The position numbers and the translations under genes were made by a program. This document shows positions 5,382 through 7,601 of a stretch of 7,601 nucleotides of DNA, in pieces. Each line of letters opens with the position of its first letter. Positions within the stretch are counted from its first letter, which is position 1. Source of the DNA: Bacillota bacterium (GTDB lineage Bacteria; Bacillota; Clostridia; Christensenellales; Pumilibacteraceae); the NCBI GenBank assembly GCA_009787685.1, contig WQSV01000063.1, positions 1-7,601 of the forward strand, read 5' to 3'. The notes beneath the pieces are model-generated. The model worked only from the letters and a program-made list of their open reading frames with translations. It was not told where the DNA came from and made no database searches.

Positions 5382-6050
5382 GTGAACCCAAATACAAGAC
5401 CTATTGGAATATTCGACAGTGGCACAGGAGGTCTTAGTGTTCTTCGTGAATGCAAAAGATTGTTGCCGAATGAAAACTTTGTCTATCTTTGTGACAGAGA
5501 GTTTTTTCCATATGGCAACAAGAGTAACTCTTTTATTAAAAAACGCGTGTTCGCTCTCAGCGAAAGATTACTCACTGAATATGACTGCAAAGCAATTGTC
5601 GTTGCTTGCAACACTGCAACAAATGTTGGAATTCAAATGCTTCGAGAAAAATATTCAACCCCATTCGTTGGACTTGAGCCAGCGATAAAACCCGCGCTTG
5701 AAGAAATTCCAAAAGAAAAAGTGGTGCTACTCACAACTCCCGTCACAATGCGTCAAGAAAAATTCAAAAATCTTTTGAGTAAATTCGACATATCAAATCT
5801 TGTGATATTGCCCCAAAAAGACCTTGCTTCACAAATTGAAGATAATATTGATGACGTTGACAAAGTCTATCCTCAAATTGAAGAGATTCTAACACCGCAT
5901 TCCGACGCAAAAGGAATCGTCCTCGGTTGCACCCACTATGTCTTTGCAAAACCATTAATCGAGAAATTTTTCGAAAATTTATCAAAGCAAATTAAAATAT
6001 TTGACGGGAACGAGGGGGCTGCAAGACGGCTGAAGGACTTATTGGGTTAA
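5382..6050 (+). CDS. murI: Glutamate racemase
   Basis: A 222-aa enzyme that interconverts L- and D-glutamate in the cytoplasm, supplying D-Glu for peptidoglycan. The two-cysteine acid-base mechanism is visible: Cys76 in ACNTAT and Cys183 in LGCTHY. Other family blocks are FDSGTGG (11-17), PYGN (43-46) and IFDGNEGAA near the end. The protein is shorter than the usual 250-280 residues, mostly because the central region is compact; no catalytic block is missing. GTG at 5382 is the only workable start: an in-frame TAG immediately precedes it, and any later start would remove the essential Asp12-Ser13 block. There is no Shine-Dalgarno, and the -10 box ends six bases before the GTG, so the transcript is probably leaderless. 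It stands alone and converges on hemZ. Confidence 0.95.
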   Translation: MNPNTRPIGIFDSGTGGLSVLRECKRLLPNENFVYLCDREFFPYGNKSNSFIKKRVFALSERLLTEYDCKAIVVACNTATNVGIQMLREKYSTPFVGLEPAIKPALEEIPKEKVVLLTTPVTMRQEKFKNLLSKFDISNLVILPQKDLASQIEDNIDDVDKVYPQIEEILTPHSDAKGIVLGCTHYVFAKPLIEKFFENLSKQIKIFDGNEGAARRLKDLLG

Positions 6051-6065
6051 GTCACTTTAAGTCGC

Positions 6066-6088
6066 AAAAATCAATTTGTTTGATTTTT
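6066..6088. terminator. AT-rich bidirectional terminator candidate between murI and hemZ
   Basis: AAAAATCAA (6066-6074) and TTGATTTTT (6080-6088) form a perfect 9-bp stem around a five-base loop. Each strand ends in a T-run within its own arm. The stem has only one G-C pair, so it is weak for a classic terminator. It lies 16 bases after the murI stop and 55 bases after the hemZ stop on the opposite strand, in the right place to serve both. Confidence 0.4.
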
Positions 6089-6142
6089 AAATTATTATTT
6101 ATTCTCATTTTCAACTTTGGCCTGCTTAGTTTTTTATTATTT

Positions 6143-7546
6143 TTAACTTTTGAAAAAACTCTCTTTTTTTTCTAATGTTTCGTCAAAACGGTCGAGATAT
6201 AATTGAACGTCGCGGAGGTTTGATAGACGGGCGATTTTGGTGTTGGTTTCGGAGCGGATAATTTTTTTTGAGATTGCTCCTGCTCCAGATGCCATGATTG
6301 AGAGCGTTTCTTCCATGACGGAAATGTTATTTTTGCACTCGTGATTCAAGAGCGAGTAGCCAACATTTTCAAGGCTTGAGAGTTGTTCTTTTTGGCGATA
6401 AAGGTAGTATGGATGATAGCCGTGAAGAGCGAGCTGACTCTCAAATCTTTGTTGCGGGCAAACAATGCTTTCCTGTGCAGTTTTATCACTTTTCACCTCT
6501 TGCTCCATTTTTGCGCCCTTTTTATTTGAAAGAGTGTGGATAGTGATATTTTCGGGACGAAGAGCAAGAACCTTTTCAAGGGTCATCAAGAAGTCTTCTT
6601 CACTCTCATCTATACCATAGATTAAATCGCAATTAACTACGAAATTGAGTTTTTTGATTAGATTAAAAGCCGTAAAAAATTCTTCAGCAGTATGTTCCCT
6701 TCCAATTTTTTTGAGAGTTGTGTCAGAGAGAGTTTGAGGATTGAGACAAATTCTTGTTGCCTTTTCATGAAGAGCGTCCAGAAGCTCGGGGGTTATTGTG
6801 TCGGCTCTTCCTGCTTCGAATGTTATTTCACAGTCGTTTGAATAGGGTTTCAAAACAGCAAAAAGTTTTTCAATCATGGGAATTGGCAGGCACGACGGTG
6901 TTCCTCCTCCAATGTAGATTGAACAAATTTTCTTGTTTTGACTTTTTAAAATTGTCAAATCTTGTTCTAGTTCAATTATTAGTTTTTCAAAATACATCTC
7001 AATTAGATGAGAAAATTTCCTTGAACTCAAAGAAACGAACGAACAATAATTGCACCTTGATGGACAAAATGGAATGTGGACATAGAGATTAACAAGGTTG
7101 TTTTTTTCTTCATTTGTGAGCAAATACGGCTTTTGATTTTTGACAATCTCACAAGCTAACCCTGCTTTTTTGGGCGAAACAAAATAGTTGTTGATTAAAT
7201 TTTCTTTTGCATCATCAAGCGTTTTCCCTAAATTCAACGCTTCATAGACAAGCTTAGTTGGGCGAACACCAGTCAATGCACCCCAAGGCAAACTTTCGTT
7301 AAAATGGCTCTTAAGGACGTTATAGAGCGTTGTTTTGAGAAAAAATAACGCTTCTTTCTTTGTTTTTGTTTTAAAATCAAATTGAAACAAGAAATTTTTA
7401 GGGGATTTGAGAGCGCTATCCCCTACATTAATTGTTAGCTTCTCAACGCAAAAAAGACACGATATTTCTGCTTGTTCGTGTCTTTTAAATTGTCTGACTA
7501 TGTTAAATAGTTCGCTGTGGTATTCTTCTTTGTTGCAATAAAACAT
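6143..7546 (-). CDS. hemZ: HemZ, coproporphyrinogen dehydrogenase-like radical SAM protein
   Basis: A 467-aa member of the HemN/HemW/HemZ group. The 4Fe-4S cluster motif is C161-PSR-C165-NY-C168, and the SAM-binding motif is GGGTPS (213-218). HemZ-type features are the N-terminal region before the radical SAM core with LTGVRPTKLV (91-100), and the YYLYRQK (380-386) and ENVGYS (393-398) blocks near the C-terminus. Named members are annotated as oxygen-independent coproporphyrinogen III oxidase, but that activity is uncertain in the HemZ branch, and no other heme genes are here. The length is near that of other HemZ proteins (about 470-500). The ATG lies 7 bases after the stop of the preceding gene and has no clear Shine-Dalgarno, so it may rely on coupling to that gene. 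Confidence 0.92.
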   Translation of the reverse strand: MFYCNKEEYHSELFNIVRQFKRHEQAEISCLFCVEKLTINVGDSALKSPKNFLFQFDFKTKTKKEALFFLKTTLYNVLKSHFNESLPWGALTGVRPTKLVYEALNLGKTLDDAKENLINNYFVSPKKAGLACEIVKNQKPYLLTNEEKNNLVNLYVHIPFCPSRCNYCSFVSLSSRKFSHLIEMYFEKLIIELEQDLTILKSQNKKICSIYIGGGTPSCLPIPMIEKLFAVLKPYSNDCEITFEAGRADTITPELLDALHEKATRICLNPQTLSDTTLKKIGREHTAEEFFTAFNLIKKLNFVVNCDLIYGIDESEEDFLMTLEKVLALRPENITIHTLSNKKGAKMEQEVKSDKTAQESIVCPQQRFESQLALHGYHPYYLYRQKEQLSSLENVGYSLLNHECKNNISVMEETLSIMASGAGAISKKIIRSETNTKIARLSNLRDVQLYLDRFDETLEKKESFFKS

Positions 7547-7553
7547 CAGCTTT

Positions 7554-7601
7554 TTAGACTCGATAGATTTTTTCTATGTCGCTTTGTTGTTTGATTTTTT
7601 T
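7554..7601 (-). CDS. 3' end of the gene before hemZ (possibly a RelA/SpoT ACT domain)
   Basis: The last 15 codons of a minus-strand frame entering from the right edge read KKIKQQSDIEKIYRV and end at TAA (7556 down to 7554), 7 bases before the hemZ start. The pattern of a short helix followed by a strand ending in (I/V)xxIxRV resembles the end of the ACT domain of RelA/SpoT ppGpp enzymes. In many clostridia rel lies a few genes upstream of hemZ. With 15 residues this is only a guess. It is well supported that some gene ends here in the hemZ operon. Confidence 0.5.
   Translation of the reverse strand, partial: KKIKQQSDIEKIYRV

Noticed and set aside
6128..6160. AGTTTTTT / AAAAAACT inverted repeat at the end of hemZ
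   Set aside because: It is all A-T apart from one pair, has a 17-base loop and overlaps the hemZ stop. It is likely chance in AT-rich DNA.

Overview
The window is AT-rich DNA. Its gene content (HemZ, a cytoplasmic-type S8 protease, a DUF4474-like protein, a DUF2130-like protein, MurI) points to a low-GC Gram-positive anaerobe, most likely an uncultured clostridial lineage. The taxonomy is inferred from gene families and AT bias only. I see no tRNA, rRNA, CRISPR array, transposase or phage gene.

Layout, left to right. (1) 1-768, minus: a membrane-anchored, Cys-rich DUF4474-like gene that is open at the left edge. It is transcribed divergently, from overlapping -10 boxes, from a calcineurin-like metallophosphoesterase (866-1681, plus). 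(2) 1710-3101, minus: a two-gene operon of an unrecognised 99-aa protein and an intracellular S8 serine protease with no gap between them. A perfect inverted repeat carrying both -10 boxes separates it from a divergent Met-rich 115-aa protein (3174-3521, plus). (3) 3522-3949: a 428-base gene-free island bounded by related inverted repeats that contain the stop codons of both neighbours. It holds a promoter-like sequence and a GC-rich foldable segment that looks like a plus-sense structured RNA. (4) 3950-5104, minus: a DUF2130-like coiled-coil protein with a long leader closed by a perfect 19-bp inverted repeat. (5) 5382-6050, plus: glutamate racemase MurI, started by a GTG just behind its -10 box. 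(6) 6143-7546, minus: the radical-SAM protein HemZ, preceded by the last 15 codons of another minus-strand gene that resembles the end of an ACT domain (possibly RelA/SpoT).

The genes are mostly housekeeping or stress functions in short, independent transcription units, not one pathway. The regulatory architecture is more unusual than the gene list. Three plus-strand genes appear to give leaderless mRNAs from a shared CATATWAT box, two intergenic regions are symmetric bidirectional promoters, and two regions look like structured RNA (the island and the DUF2130-like leader). These two share an identical promoter pattern, TTGCAA-17-TATACT. All promoter and RNA calls rest on reading motifs by eye.
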